A stretch of DNA of 64,000 bases from Chitinibacter fontanus (GCF_013423785.1 NZ_CP058952.1:372001-436000), one strand, 5' to 3'; shown: positions 1 through 10,507, numbered from the stretch's first letter. Notes: generated from the letters alone by a model not told the origin. Numbers and translations: made by a program.

Positions 1-3000
1 CTTTTTTATCCAGCGCGTTATTAGCGGTACTTGCATTTTTAAGCGGTAGCCACAGTTTTTGCAATTGCGCATGGATGCGGTTATTGGCAATCTGCCACTG
101 CACATCACCTGCAATTTGTTGGCTACTCAGGCTGGCTTGTAGGCCTTTATCGCTCAATTGACCCGATACCACCACATCACTAAGCACTTTACCAGCCACA
201 TTAACTTGATCGAATCCCAGCTGATCAATCACGATTTGCGGGATAGTTTTGGCCACGGATTTTCCGCTTGGTTGTGCCACACTCAACATTGGTAGCCAAT
301 CATTCAGGTTTAATTGCGACCATTGCCCACCAATTTGTATCCCCTTGCCATCTAATGTGAGCTGGCTTAACACCGTAGCAGACGTTTCATTGGCTAATAG
401 CACTTTGCCGCGCAGCGCAGCTGGCTCACTACTGAGTAACAAAGCGGCTTGCAGGGCCTTGCCGTAACTTAAATCGAGTCGTGGTAAGGCATGCTCACGG
501 CTGACTTTGAGTCGAAATGGGCGCGTTTGCTGCGCAGTTTTTCCTAAAGGGGCTGGCAAATTGACTATGCCACCTTGTAATTCCGAACTTAAGTTTAATG
601 CGTAGCTATCTTCATCCACCTGCAAATTAGCTTGAAATGGCACGCTTCCCTGCAACCAGCTGCTAAGTGGGGGAGCGTAGTACTGCAAAGTCTGCGCCAA
701 CTCGGCTTGCCCCTTTAGGCTCAGCAGCAGCTCGCCTTTGGCATCGGTCTGCCCTTGAATGATGACGCTTCCACCCAAAGCCTTTGCGGTAGAGGGCAGC
801 ACTTTCATACTCGACTCAGTAAAGCTCACGGCACCTTTGGCCTGAGTTAATACGGGAATAGTGGCTCCAAAATTAAGCTGATTCCCGGTGAACGCAAATT
901 GGCCTTTGATGCGGGTTTGTTCGATGTCCTCAATCGGAATATCCAACTGTAGCGCCAGCTCACCTGAACCTTCAGACTTCAGTTCATTCAGAAAGCCATG
1001 TGTCGCCTGTCGCACAGGGCTATGCTGCACGAAGTAGAGAAAATCGGCCGTTTTACCTTTGAGTCGGCCATCAACCAGCACATGCTGCTGCTGTTCCAAA
1101 TTAGGAATGGTCACTTTGACCTTATCAAACGCTGTGCCTGTAATATCACCACGCTGTGCATCCACGGTCAGCTGCATACCATCAATCAGCACTTGACCAT
1201 CAACCTTGGTAATCACCGGCCAATCATCACCATAATTAATGGTGACATTCGCAGCTTGCGTTTTCACCATAAATTGCCCAGCCTTTGCCGCTGGCGTACC
1301 CAAGGTATAGGGAAATTGCGCCACATCGCCACGCCAGATAAGTTGACCTTTTTGAGCCTCCCCAGCCAGTAGCGAGGTTTTTAACCAGATCAGCACATCG
1401 TCGGACAAGACGCGTGGCAAATAGGCAAAAACACGGTTAGCCGCCAGTCGATTAATATTGGCACTAACATCTACCTGCCCCATTCCCTGTCCAGGCCAGC
1501 TATAACGACCTTCCGCAGCAAGATCTAGCTCATCACTCACAGCCTTAAAGCCATCGATATTGAGCGCCCAACCTTTACCTTCACGCTGCCAATCGACTTG
1601 GGTCTGCAAGCGGGAAAACTGCATTGGCTCCAAAAATTGTGCGGGGTAGTTAAATTGCGCATTTTGTCCAAGCAGCTTTAGCCGGCCGCCACGAGGCTCA
1701 AACTGCAGATCAATATCAATGCCAGCCACTTCGGGCCAAGCTGGCGCATTTTTCAGCGCGAATTGCGAGGTTTCTAATTCAACCTTTAAGTCACGCACGG
1801 CAGGTAAAGGCGCATTTGGTTCAAGCGGCCAGCGCCCGGGCCATTCAACACTGAATTTTTCGAGAGTACCGCCCAATTGGGCATGTCGATATTGGCTCAG
1901 ACTGGCAGGAAAAAACACACTATAGGCATTAAGACCAGCCAGTGACCAATTTCGTGCCGTGAGCGTCTGGCTTTGTGCCGTTTGCAAATATTCCAATTCA
2001 CAATTACGGCACAGAGTTTGACCAGCACCATCAATCTGCTCGGCCAAAATTTGTAATGTACGCAGCTGATCGCGATCTTGCCAAATAATGCGCCCATTAA
2101 AGAGTGGCAAATCTAGCTCTGGCTGATTTGCCAACTTTAACCGCCATTGCGTTAGCTTTAGATCACTAGCTACCCCCTCTAGCTTGCCATCGGCCAATTC
2201 TAATTTGAGTGCGAGCGCACCAATGCCAGAACGAACTTGCAACTGTGGCAGCAATGGTGATAGCCATGGCGCGGCATGGCTTAAATTGGCACGAGGCAGC
2301 TCGAACTTGAGCCAACCACTCCATTGAGCAAGCTGATTCACATCGCTACCACTCAAATTTGCACTGAGTTCAACGGGCGACCCAGCAAGCTGAGTGGGAG
2401 AAAATTTGAGCAACAGCTTGTGCCGGGAAAACCAATTTTGCACATTCAGCTGCACATTATCTGCGCTAAGCGCAGGAAACTCGCCCCGCTGATCTTCCAG
2501 CCGCAATATACCACGTGAAATCGTCAATTCGCCCTGCTCTAGTAGCCAATTGAGTAACTGTCCGTCGCTGTGCTGGCCACCTGCCAGAGTGATCCCAGCA
2601 ATTTGCCACTGCCGATTTTTAAGCCGAACAATATCTAATTGCGGAGCCTGTAAATGCAAATGGCTAAAGTTAAGCTGCCCCAACAATAAATGCCACCAAG
2701 ACAAGCTCCCTTCCATGTTGGAGAACTCTAGTGCGGCATGTTGCTGAGCATTGAGTAACTGAAAGCGCTGTAAAGCGAGTTGAGGGCGAATGCCCTCCCA
2801 GCCGCCACTGAGCTTGGCAATGCGCACAGGTGCGCCAATGCGCTGGCTCAACATTTGCTCTAACCAAGGTTTGTAATCATTTAAACGTGGCACCAGCCAG
2901 AATTGCCACAGCAGTGCGCAAAGGGATAGCAACAAGCCACAGGTCAAAACCAGCCGTTTGAGCCACCGAAGATGCCAATGAGTTAAACGCGCGGTCAGCG

Positions 3001-3031
3001 ACTTGAGCTGACGCAATAAATCCAAGGACAT
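1..3031 (-). CDS. yhdP: YhdP family AsmA-like protein (5' part, continues past left edge)
   Basis: The reading frame is open from an ATG at 3031 to the left edge, giving about 1010 residues without a stop. An N-terminal membrane anchor (about residues 20-40, rich in Leu, Trp and Cys) is followed by a long, low-complexity beta-rich region of the DUF3971/AsmA2 type. YhdP is known in Enterobacteria as an envelope-spanning protein that moves phospholipid to the outer membrane; that role is inherited by homology and not shown here. It is divergent from glnE with a 148-bp gap, an arrangement common in betaproteobacteria. The C-terminus lies outside the window. The many small frames on the other strand across this stretch are shadows. 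Confidence 0.88.
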   Translation of the reverse strand, partial: MSLDLLRQLKSLTARLTHWHLRWLKRLVLTCGLLLSLCALLWQFWLVPRLNDYKPWLEQMLSQRIGAPVRIAKLSGGWEGIRPQLALQRFQLLNAQQHAALEFSNMEGSLSWWHLLLGQLNFSHLHLQAPQLDIVRLKNRQWQIAGITLAGGQHSDGQLLNWLLEQGELTISRGILRLEDQRGEFPALSADNVQLNVQNWFSRHKLLLKFSPTQLAGSPVELSANLSGSDVNQLAQWSGWLKFELPRANLSHAAPWLSPLLPQLQVRSGIGALALKLELADGKLEGVASDLKLTQWRLKLANQPELDLPLFNGRIIWQDRDQLRTLQILAEQIDGAGQTLCRNCELEYLQTAQSQTLTARNWSLAGLNAYSVFFPASLSQYRHAQLGGTLEKFSVEWPGRWPLEPNAPLPAVRDLKVELETSQFALKNAPAWPEVAGIDIDLQFEPRGGRLKLLGQNAQFNYPAQFLEPMQFSRLQTQVDWQREGKGWALNIDGFKAVSDELDLAAEGRYSWPGQGMGQVDVSANINRLAANRVFAYLPRVLSDDVLIWLKTSLLAGEAQKGQLIWRGDVAQFPYTLGTPAAKAGQFMVKTQAANVTINYGDDWPVITKVDGQVLIDGMQLTVDAQRGDITGTAFDKVKVTIPNLEQQQHVLVDGRLKGKTADFLYFVQHSPVRQATHGFLNELKSEGSGELALQLDIPIEDIEQTRIKGQFAFTGNQLNFGATIPVLTQAKGAVSFTESSMKVLPSTAKALGGSVIIQGQTDAKGELLLSLKGQAELAQTLQYYAPPLSSWLQGSVPFQANLQVDEDSYALNLSSELQGGIVNLPAPLGKTAQQTRPFRLKVSREHALPRLDLSYGKALQAALLLSSEPAALRGKVLLANETSATVLSQLTLDGKGIQIGGQWSQLNLNDWLPMLSVAQPSGKSVAKTIPQIVIDQLGFDQVNVAGKVLSDVVVSGQLSDKGLQASLSSQQIAGDVQWQIANNRIHAQLQKLWLPLKNASTANNALDKK

Positions 3032-3179
3032 CTAGGTTCCGAGTAAGACACCGTGCACTCAAACGCAAGAAGCTGTGCTACGGTTAGGGGGTATGAAATT
3101 GCCGAGCATTTTACCTTGAATTCCGGCGCAAAACAGCTGCAATGCACGACTTAAAACCAAGAAAAATTGAGTAAATGCC

Positions 3180-5870
3180 ATGACAGATCAGCTTCTAGAA
3201 CCTCAACCTCTCCTTGTTGCAGCGCAAGCGCATAGCCGTTATCTGCAAAGACTGTTTCTTTGCCACCCACAATTGGCGCAACTTACTGTGGAGCAAGCAC
3301 AGCAGCCATTTACGCGGCAGGCCATGCTGGAACAGCTCCAGGCCAATCCTGCCACTAGCGATGAAGCACTAAGCCTGCAATTGCGACAACTACGGCAAGC
3401 AGTCATGGCCCGTCTGATCGTGCGCGAGATCAATGGTTTATCCGACCTGACCGAAGCCATGCACACCATTTCAGATCTAGCCGAGGTCGCGATTGAACGC
3501 GCATTGGCGTGGGTAAGCCAGCCTGATGAGCGCTTTGGTCAACCCATCGGCGAGGAAAGCGGCACGGTACAAGAACTAATTGTGGTGGGCATGGGCAAAC
3601 TGGGCGGGCGTGAGCTCAATGTCTCGTCCGATATCGACCTGATCTTTATTTATCCCGAAGATGGCGAAACCAATGGTCGGCGCAAAATCAGCAACCATGA
3701 ATATTTCGTCAACATCGGCAAACGGCTGATCCGCCTGATTGGCGACACCGATGCCAATGGCTTTGTATTTCGCGTTGACATGCGCTTGCGGCCTTTTGGC
3801 GATTCGGGCCCATTAGTCTGCAGCTTTGCCGCGTTAGAAAACTACCTGCTAACCCAAGGGCGTGAGTGGGAGCGCTATGCTTGGATCAAAGGCCGCGCGC
3901 TCACTGGCGACGAGGCTAGCGTGAAGGGCTTAATGGATCTGATCACACCGTTTGTGTATCGCAAATATCTGGATTACGGTGCTTATCAGTCGATGCGCGA
4001 GCTACACAGCCAGATTCGCCGTGAAGTCGAACGCAAAGATCGGCTCGACAATGTGAAATTGGGGCCAGGGGGTATTCGCGAGATCGAGTTTATTGGTCAA
4101 GTCTTCCAGCTAATACGGGGGGGGCGTAACAAAACCCTGCGTTCACGCGCCAGCCAGCAGATCTTGGCACAGCTGGCTGAGCAAGGTCATTTACCCGATG
4201 AGGTCGTTACTGAACTGCAAGCGGCGTATGTGTTCTTGCGCGATGTCGAGCACCGGATTATGTATCTGGATGATGCACAAACTCAGATGCTACCGGGCAA
4301 CAGCGAAGACCAACAGCGACTAGCATTGAGTATGGGGTTTGCCAATTGGGATGAATTCCGTGCTCAACTCGATGCGCATCGCCACCTCGTAAGTAAACAC
4401 TTTGAAGAAGTATTTCTGCAACCTGATCAAAATACCCCCCAGGGGAATAAAGCCGAAGAGCAGATTGATGCTTTTAGTGAAGGCAATACACCATATTACA
4501 CTCAGCTAGGTTACCAGCAAGCAGCAGAAATTGAGCGTCGCCTTTCCGCGATGCAAGACAGCAGTAAATACCGGCAAATGCCTGATCGCTGCCGGCGCCG
4601 CTTAGATAGCATTTTGCCCAACCTAATTAGCACCACCGCGCAATTTGATAAGCCGGATGCCACCTTAATGCGGCTGCTGGATTTACTCGATGCCATTAGC
4701 CGTCGGGAGTCGTATCTGGCCTTACTAGCCGAGCATCCACAAACCCTGAAACGACTGGCCAGCCTATATAGCGCCAGCCCTTGGGTATCCGAATACCTAA
4801 CCCGACATCCGATTTTGCTGGATGAATTATTAGATATTCGCTTATTACATCAAGTACCCGACTGGGAAAAATTGGGGCGATTATTGCGACACGAAATGCA
4901 GGAGCTGGCTGATGATGTTGAGGCACGGATGGATTGCCTACGCCATTTTCAGCATTCGCAGATATTCCGCTTGGTGTCGCAAGATTTAGCCGAGTTACTG
5001 CCGCTAGAAAAATTATCTGATCATTTATCCGACCTAGCCGACTTGATTTTGAATGTTGCGCTCGAGCAAGCTTGGCAAGATTTGCCCAATAAGCATCGTG
5101 AGCATCCGTCATTTGCCATCATCGGCTACGGTAAACTCGGCGGCAAAGAGTTGGGGTTCGCCTCGGATCTGGATATTGTTTATCTATATGATGATGACCA
5201 CCCTAGTGCGGCCGACATCTATGCTCGGCTAGCCAAGCGTATTGTCAATTGGCTCACCTCAATGACTAGCGCCGGACAATTGTATGATATTGATTTGCGC
5301 TTACGACCGAATGGCTCGTCTGGTTTACTGGTTTCAACAGTAGAAGCCTTTGCAGAGTATCAACAGAAATCTGCCTGGGTTTGGGAGCACCAGGCCATTA
5401 CCCGCGCCCGCTATTGTGCAGGGGATCGGCAAGTGGGGGCCGCCTTTGAACAGATCCGTCATCAAGTCCTATGCTCGAACCGGAATGTGCCCGATTTACA
5501 AGCCGAGGTGCTCAATATGCGCAATAAAATGCTGGAAACTCATCCGGCATTGGCCAGCGATGTAAAACATCGGCGCGGCGGTATTGTAGATATTGAATTC
5601 ATTGTGCAGTTTTTAATTTTGGGCTATTCGGCCCAAATACCTGCACTCACAGCCAATAGCGGCAATATTGCGTTATTAGATGTCGCCGCCAAACATACAC
5701 TCCTGAGTACCGACGCGGCTGAGCAAGCACGCACCGCTTATCGTGAACTACGGCGCTTGCAACACCGACACAGACTCAATGGTACCGCATTGGATTTGGC
5801 TATGATTGCCCCAATTGAGCCCCAATTGGCGGCCGTGCAAACCTTATGGCAACAGCTTTTTCCAGCCTGA
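3180..5870 (+). CDS. glnE: Bifunctional glutamine synthetase adenylyltransferase/deadenylase
   Basis: 896 residues, slightly shorter than the about 946 of E. coli GlnE, with both nucleotidyltransferase halves present. The N-terminal half has the GMGKLGGREL...SDIDL signature near residues 134-160 (deadenylase), and the C-terminal half has GYGKLGGKEL...SDLDIV near 645-670 (adenylylase). The enzyme adds and removes AMP on glutamine synthetase under control of PII, and a PII gene (glnB) occurs at 61490 in this same window. A hairpin terminator follows 22 bases after the stop. No oddity was seen. Confidence 0.97.
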   Translation: MTDQLLEPQPLLVAAQAHSRYLQRLFLCHPQLAQLTVEQAQQPFTRQAMLEQLQANPATSDEALSLQLRQLRQAVMARLIVREINGLSDLTEAMHTISDLAEVAIERALAWVSQPDERFGQPIGEESGTVQELIVVGMGKLGGRELNVSSDIDLIFIYPEDGETNGRRKISNHEYFVNIGKRLIRLIGDTDANGFVFRVDMRLRPFGDSGPLVCSFAALENYLLTQGREWERYAWIKGRALTGDEASVKGLMDLITPFVYRKYLDYGAYQSMRELHSQIRREVERKDRLDNVKLGPGGIREIEFIGQVFQLIRGGRNKTLRSRASQQILAQLAEQGHLPDEVVTELQAAYVFLRDVEHRIMYLDDAQTQMLPGNSEDQQRLALSMGFANWDEFRAQLDAHRHLVSKHFEEVFLQPDQNTPQGNKAEEQIDAFSEGNTPYYTQLGYQQAAEIERRLSAMQDSSKYRQMPDRCRRRLDSILPNLISTTAQFDKPDATLMRLLDLLDAISRRESYLALLAEHPQTLKRLASLYSASPWVSEYLTRHPILLDELLDIRLLHQVPDWEKLGRLLRHEMQELADDVEARMDCLRHFQHSQIFRLVSQDLAELLPLEKLSDHLSDLADLILNVALEQAWQDLPNKHREHPSFAIIGYGKLGGKELGFASDLDIVYLYDDDHPSAADIYARLAKRIVNWLTSMTSAGQLYDIDLRLRPNGSSGLLVSTVEAFAEYQQKSAWVWEHQAITRARYCAGDRQVGAAFEQIRHQVLCSNRNVPDLQAEVLNMRNKMLETHPALASDVKHRRGGIVDIEFIVQFLILGYSAQIPALTANSGNIALLDVAAKHTLLSTDAAEQARTAYRELRRLQHRHRLNGTALDLAMIAPIEPQLAAVQTLWQQLFPA

Positions 5871-5891
5871 AGACACAATTGAGTGGCAGAC

Positions 5892-5918
5892 AAAAACGGC
5901 GCCATAGGCGCCGTTTTT
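5892..5918. terminator. Bidirectional rho-independent terminator
   Basis: A 7-bp GC stem (CGGCGCC/GGCGCCG) with a 3-nt loop is flanked by five A and five T. It sits between glnE and the convergent gene at 5947, so it can serve both. Confidence 0.9.
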
Positions 5919-5946
5919 ATTTATCATTATCAGATAGGTCAACTGC

Positions 5947-6438
5947 TCACATGCCAACAAATTGACCAAAGTGGGCCGCAGATTTTCCTGATGGCATATA
6001 GCTCGCCAGCCAATCAATTTCTTGCTTAACATGTTCCATGAGCATCACGACATGTACCGGATTAGTGTTATTGGCAAACCAAAATTCCTTGCGCCATACC
6101 GCATGAGGCAAATCTAGCGGGTCACCACCTGGGGTAAGCTCATCAATTGAAGGCGCACGTTGCTGATAGTCATTTAGCGCCAAAATCTCACTTAAAGGAC
6201 TGATTACACGCGTCACTTCAATCACAAATGCACACATCTCAGGCGACATTTGTTGCAAGTTAGCATAAGCTTCGCACTTCAGTTCGAGCAATTTAAATTC
6301 AGTGCGGCAGCATTGCGGACATAGGAAGGCTTTGCCTGTTTCTACAAGCTCTGCGAAATGTTCTTTGCGCTCATCGTACGGCAGAATCGGGTGCGCATGT
6401 CCGCATTTATAGATCGTTTGATTAACGACGATTTCCAT
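5947..6438 (-). CDS. Uncharacterised protein with an N-terminal Cys/His cluster
   Basis: 163 residues, family not recognised. The N-terminus carries a C-G-H at residues 12-14 and, about 25 residues on, CPQCC, spacing that could bind one zinc ion like a small knuckle; this is inference. The rest is acidic, helical-looking and without membrane segments or signal peptide. It is monocistronic, convergent with glnE and divergent from truC (78 bp apart). Intact start and stop and typical composition argue that it is a real gene. Confidence 0.7.
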   Translation of the reverse strand: MEIVVNQTIYKCGHAHPILPYDERKEHFAELVETGKAFLCPQCCRTEFKLLELKCEAYANLQQMSPEMCAFVIEVTRVISPLSEILALNDYQQRAPSIDELTPGGDPLDLPHAVWRKEFWFANNTNPVHVVMLMEHVKQEIDWLASYMPSGKSAAHFGQFVGM

Positions 6439-6516
6439 TAGTCATTCCAATCCTTAAGCAAGAATTCAGAATAACACAGCAATTGCTGACACAAAACACC
6501 TTTAATCAACTCAAAT

Positions 6517-7305
6517 ATGCTTTCTATCCTTTATCGCGACGATGAACTGATCGCCATCAATAAACCTAGTAATTTGCTGGTTCACAAAACCGAACTCGAC
6601 TTCTTCGAAAAAGAGTTTGCATTGCAGCAATTACGTGATCAAATTGGCCAGCATGTTTACCCTATTCACCGCCTAGATAAAGCGACCTCGGGTGCATTAC
6701 TCTTTGCGCTCAATAGCGAGATGGCGCGGTTGATGAGTGATGCTTTTGCAACACGGCAGGTCGATAAACGCTATTTGGCCTTAGTACGTGGCTGGCCAGC
6801 CGAGGCTGGAGTAATAGACCACCCCTTGTCGATCCGTCAGGATGATGTAGATCCACGCACGCCGATCGATCACAAAGCACCACAGCAGGCTACCACCCAA
6901 TACCAGCGTTTGGCGCAATTTAGCCTCGATTGGGCAGTGGATAAATATCCGACCAGTCGTTATGCCCTATTGGCACTCACACCGATTACCGGACGTCGAC
7001 ATCAGATCCGTCGCCACTTAAAACATTTAAGCCATCCAATTATCGGCGATAGCACTTATGGAAAAGGGCGGCATAATCGCGCCTTTGCGGAAGCGTTCGA
7101 AGTCGATCGACTGTTGCTTGCATGCACCGGCCTAGCTTTTACCCATCCCCGTAGCCAGCAAAAAATCAGCCTTAATTGCCCTTTAACCGGAGATTTTGCG
7201 CATGTGCTGCTGCAACTGGGCGCTCAAAGCGCCTTAGAAGCAGCTCAAATCGAATGGCTCCCCCCACAAGTCAGCTGCCCACGACGACGCAATATTTGGG
7301 TATAG
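6517..7305 (+). CDS. truC: tRNA pseudouridine(65) synthase TruC
   Basis: 262 residues, the same length as E. coli TruC (260). It belongs to the RluA family: the catalytic motif HRLDKATSG places the catalytic Asp at residue 54, and the later GRRHQIRRHL and HPIIGDSTYG blocks are conserved. The N-terminal ILYRDDELIAINKPS block is typical. TruC converts U65 in some tRNAs; the absence of an S4 domain agrees with TruC rather than RluC/RluD. It is monocistronic with a terminator 8 bases after the stop. Confidence 0.9.
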   Translation: MLSILYRDDELIAINKPSNLLVHKTELDFFEKEFALQQLRDQIGQHVYPIHRLDKATSGALLFALNSEMARLMSDAFATRQVDKRYLALVRGWPAEAGVIDHPLSIRQDDVDPRTPIDHKAPQQATTQYQRLAQFSLDWAVDKYPTSRYALLALTPITGRRHQIRRHLKHLSHPIIGDSTYGKGRHNRAFAEAFEVDRLLLACTGLAFTHPRSQQKISLNCPLTGDFAHVLLQLGAQSALEAAQIEWLPPQVSCPRRRNIWV

Positions 7306-7313
7306 CACAGCAT

Positions 7314-7341
7314 AAAAAAGGCCCGCGTCTGCGGGCCTTTT
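7314..7341. terminator. Bidirectional terminator, truC / gtsD
   Basis: GGCCCGC stem, GTCT loop and GCGGGCC stem, flanked by six A and four T; lies between convergent genes. Confidence 0.9.
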
Positions 7342-7362
7342 GATTTGAAGCTGCGAACAATA

Positions 7363-8451
7363 CTAGGCAATTCGTAATTCGGTTTCGGGGTCAAACAACA
7401 CCGCTTTTTTCACATCCAGAATCAAGGACAGTGAAGTGCCTGGTGCGGTAGCTGCACGGGGATGCACCCGCGCAATCATTTCGACACCATTGACCTCGCT
7501 GTAAATCATTGTGTCGGGGCCGGTTGGCTCGGTGATTTTTACTGCGCATTGCAATGCGTGCTCACTATGTTCGACATCCCACTGTTCAGGGCGCACACCC
7601 AAGATCACTTTTTGGCCGACCCGATCTTTCAACTCAGGGCGATCTGATAGCGCAATAAACTGCGGCACGCCATTGCCTTGTAAAGTCACGCCGATTTGCT
7701 CCCCCTGCTGTACCAAATGGCACGGGATAAAGTTCATCGATGGTGAGCCAATAAAACTAGCAACAAACAGATTAGCTGGGCGTTCGTAAATATCTTGCGG
7801 CGAGCCAAATTGCTGAATGATACCGTCTTTCATCACGGCAATTTTGTCGCCCAGCGTCATCGCCTCAATCTGATCGTGTGTCACATACACGATCGTGGTT
7901 TTTAGGCGTTGATGCAGTTGCTTGATCTCTACACGCATTTCGACGCGCAGCTTGGCGTCCAGATTCGATAGCGGCTCATCAAACAAAAATAATTTTGGAT
8001 CCCGCGCCAAAGCACGACCCATTGCCACCCGCTGGCGCTGACCACCGGACAAAGCCGATGGTTTACGATCGAGCAAATGATCCATTTGCAGCATTTTGGC
8101 GACGCGATTGATGATTTCATTTTGCTCAGCTTTAGGCACGCCGCGCGTTTCCATGCCGAATGCAATATTTTGGCGCACATTCATCGTTGGATACAGCGCA
8201 TAGCTTTGGAACACCATCGCAATATCCCGATCTTTAGGCGCGACATTGTTGACCACACGATCAGCAATGCAGACCTCGCCCGATGTCGCTTGCTCCAGCC
8301 CGGCGATGATATTCATTAACGTTGATTTGCCGCAGCCCGAGGGGCCGACCAAAATCAGAAACTCACCGGCCTCAATATCAATATTGATGCCTTTTAAAAT
8401 GTGGGTATCGCCAAAACTTTTGGTGACGTTTTTAATGGCTAATGCGCCCAT
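7363..8451 (-). CDS. gtsD: ABC sugar importer ATP-binding subunit (MalK/UgpC type)
   Basis: 362 residues. Walker [10 protein letters not shown] is at 36-44, the ABC signature LSGGQRQ near 135, followed by Walker [12 protein letters not shown]; the D-loop and the H-loop (YVTHDQ) are intact. The C-terminal third is a TOBE/MalK-like regulatory domain. It energises the importer formed with the two permeases and the binding protein upstream (8590-11800). A 138-bp gap separates it from gtsC, larger than other joints, and carries sequence that may hold a second promoter. The symbol follows the Pseudomonas glucose/mannose system; the real substrate is inferred. Confidence 0.93.
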   Translation of the reverse strand: MGALAIKNVTKSFGDTHILKGINIDIEAGEFLILVGPSGCGKSTLMNIIAGLEQATSGEVCIADRVVNNVAPKDRDIAMVFQSYALYPTMNVRQNIAFGMETRGVPKAEQNEIINRVAKMLQMDHLLDRKPSALSGGQRQRVAMGRALARDPKLFLFDEPLSNLDAKLRVEMRVEIKQLHQRLKTTIVYVTHDQIEAMTLGDKIAVMKDGIIQQFGSPQDIYERPANLFVASFIGSPSMNFIPCHLVQQGEQIGVTLQGNGVPQFIALSDRPELKDRVGQKVILGVRPEQWDVEHSEHALQCAVKITEPTGPDTMIYSEVNGVEMIARVHPRAATAPGTSLSLILDVKKAVLFDPETELRIA

Positions 8452-8550
8452 GTTGATTCTCCAGCGTGCCTGTGCACATTTTTAATGGCTCAGCGTATCG
8501 ATGACTCGATGCAGCAGGCCCATTTTTATATACATTAGTGATGTATTACC

Positions 8551-8579
8551 CTGTAGAAAATATATTCAATACCCTACAG
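8551..8579. promoter_or_regulatory. Inverted repeat between gtsC and gtsD, possible operator
   Basis: CTGTAG and CTACAG face each other across 17 A/T-rich bases, each preceded by TACC(C). The surrounding minus-strand sequence is rich in TATA-like hexamers, so a secondary promoter for gtsD is possible. The binding protein is unknown. Confidence 0.3.
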
Positions 8580-8589
8580 AGCAATACCC

Positions 8590-9447
8590 TTAACCTTTTA
8601 CCGCTCCAGCGGTCAGACCACGCACGAAATACTTACCTGCAAACACATAGACCAAAATCGTGGGCAAGGCGGCGATCAGCGCGGCGGCCATATCGACGTT
8701 GTATTCCTTCACGCTGGTTGAGGTATTGGCCAGGTTATTGAGCCCCACCGTAATCGGCTGTGCATCACCCGATGCAAACACCACACCAAACAGGAAATCA
8801 TTCCAAATTTGAGTAAATTGCCAGATCAAGGTCACCATAATGATCGGCGTACTCATCGGCAAAATAATGCGCCAGAAAATCCGCCAGAAACCCGCGCCAT
8901 CGAGCCGTGCCGCTTTGATTAGCTCATCCGGAATACCCACGTAATAATTACGGAAAAATAGCGTGGTAGAAGCCGTGCCGCACACTACGTGGACAAAAAC
9001 CAAGCCCGCCGTAGTATTAGCCAGGCCAAACATGCCCAGAGTTTGTGCCATCGGCAATAGCAAGACCTGAAACGGCATAAACACGCCGAACAGAATCATC
9101 GCAAACACCACTTCCGAGCCCCAAAAGCGCCATTTGGATAACACATAGCCATTAATTGCGCCCAGCATGGTCGAAATCGCCACCGCCGGAATCACCATTT
9201 GCACCGAATTCCAAAAGTAGCCCGACAGGCCATTACAGCTGACGCCAGTACACGCAGTACTCCACGCCTTGCTCCAGGCATCCAAAGTCACCGCCATGGG
9301 CATCGAAAGCAAATTGCCTGCACGAATTTCCTCAACACTTTTTACGGAGGTAGTCACCATCACATATAGGGGTAGCAAGTAATATGCGGCGGCAAACAGC
9401 AAGGCCCCATACAGCGCAAAGCGCCAAATCCGATCAGTATTAGCCAT
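8590..9447 (-). CDS. gtsC: ABC sugar importer permease (MalG type)
   Basis: 285 residues with about six membrane helices. The cytoplasmic EAA-loop is visible as ELIKAARLDGAGFWRIFWRIILP, the site that docks to the ATPase. MalG-type permeases have this loop in the last third and a short C-terminal tail, as here. Its start overlaps the end of gtsB by 8 bases, indicating translational coupling. Confidence 0.93.
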   Translation of the reverse strand: MANTDRIWRFALYGALLFAAAYYLLPLYVMVTTSVKSVEEIRAGNLLSMPMAVTLDAWSKAWSTACTGVSCNGLSGYFWNSVQMVIPAVAISTMLGAINGYVLSKWRFWGSEVVFAMILFGVFMPFQVLLLPMAQTLGMFGLANTTAGLVFVHVVCGTASTTLFFRNYYVGIPDELIKAARLDGAGFWRIFWRIILPMSTPIIMVTLIWQFTQIWNDFLFGVVFASGDAQPITVGLNNLANTSTSVKEYNVDMAAALIAALPTILVYVFAGKYFVRGLTAGAVKG

Positions 9448-10333
9448 GATGATCTTTCCTTAATTCCGAATACAAATACGGCACGACAATGGCTGCCACA
9501 GTCGCCAGCATCATCATCGCGCTAGCCGCACCCAGACCAGTCTGGCCACGGGTAAACGCCATTGAATACATAAAGGTCGCGGGTAAATCAGACGAAAAGC
9601 CCGGGCCGCCGCCAGTTAGCGCCATCACCAAGTCAAAGCTCTTGATCGCGATATGCGACAAAATCATCAGCGTAGAAAACACCACCGGGCGCAGTGCCGG
9701 CAGGATAATCTTCCAGTAAATACGCGGTAGAGTAGCGCCGTCGATTTGTGCCGCTTTGATGATCGAATCATCGACGCCACGTAGCCCTGCTAAAAACAAA
9801 GCCATCACAAAACCGGATGACTGCCACAGACCCGCAATCACCACGGTGTAAATCGACATATCCGAATTGACCAACCAGTCAAAAGTAAAGCTAGTAAAGC
9901 CCCAGTCGTGCATCAGCTTTTCCAGACCCAAGCCAGGATTAAGCATCCATTTCCACGCGGTGCCGGTCACCACAAATGACAGTGCCATTGGGTAGAGATA
10001 CAGCGTGCGAATAGCACCTTCACCACGGACTTTTTGGTCGAGCAAAATGGCCAAAGTAATGCCGATAGCCATTGCACCACCAATAAACAGTACGGCAAAG
10101 ACGCCCAAATTACGTACAGCCACCCACCAGCGTTCGTTTTCAAACAAGGTGGCGTATTGCACCAAGCCAGCCCATTCGTAATTGGGTAAGAGGCGTGAAT
10201 TGGTGAACGACAAATAGCCATTCCACGCGATAAAGCCGTAAAGAAAAACCAGCGTTAATAAAAAGGATGGCGCTAAAACAAGGCGCGGCAGCCAGCGCTC
10301 GGCAAACCCATAATGGGCGTTCGGCGTAGACAT
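9440..10333 (-). CDS. gtsB: ABC sugar importer permease (MalF type)
   Basis: 297 residues, about six membrane helices, with the EAA-loop IIKAAQIDGATLPRIYWKIILPAL in the second half. It forms the heterodimeric channel with GtsC. It lies 222 bp downstream of gtsA, a gap that contains a strong hairpin but no T-tract, which fits lower expression of the membrane parts than of the binding protein. Confidence 0.93.
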   Translation of the reverse strand: MSTPNAHYGFAERWLPRLVLAPSFLLTLVFLYGFIAWNGYLSFTNSRLLPNYEWAGLVQYATLFENERWWVAVRNLGVFAVLFIGGAMAIGITLAILLDQKVRGEGAIRTLYLYPMALSFVVTGTAWKWMLNPGLGLEKLMHDWGFTSFTFDWLVNSDMSIYTVVIAGLWQSSGFVMALFLAGLRGVDDSIIKAAQIDGATLPRIYWKIILPALRPVVFSTLMILSHIAIKSFDLVMALTGGGPGFSSDLPATFMYSMAFTRGQTGLGAASAMMMLATVAAIVVPYLYSELRKDHHG

Positions 10334-10507
10334 GGGGAACTCCTAGAAAACCCAAAGATAAAACTGAATACCCGTCAACGAATGACAGCAGCTTGGAACG
10401 CACAGCACATGCGCGAAGACCGACGAGTGACGGGAATGCGCGCGGTGGAAGTGGGATCGTTCTGCCGCAGACGTTTCATTCACACAGACACAACAAATTG
10501 CAGGGCA

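Noticed and set aside
998-1372. Plus-strand open frame opposite yhdP
   Set aside because: It is antisense to a long conserved frame, has no family-like content and no ribosome site; the same applies to the other small frames across 1-3031.
4696-5112. 138-codon minus-strand frame inside glnE
   Set aside because: Shadow of the conserved second catalytic half of glnE; composition is untypical of protein.
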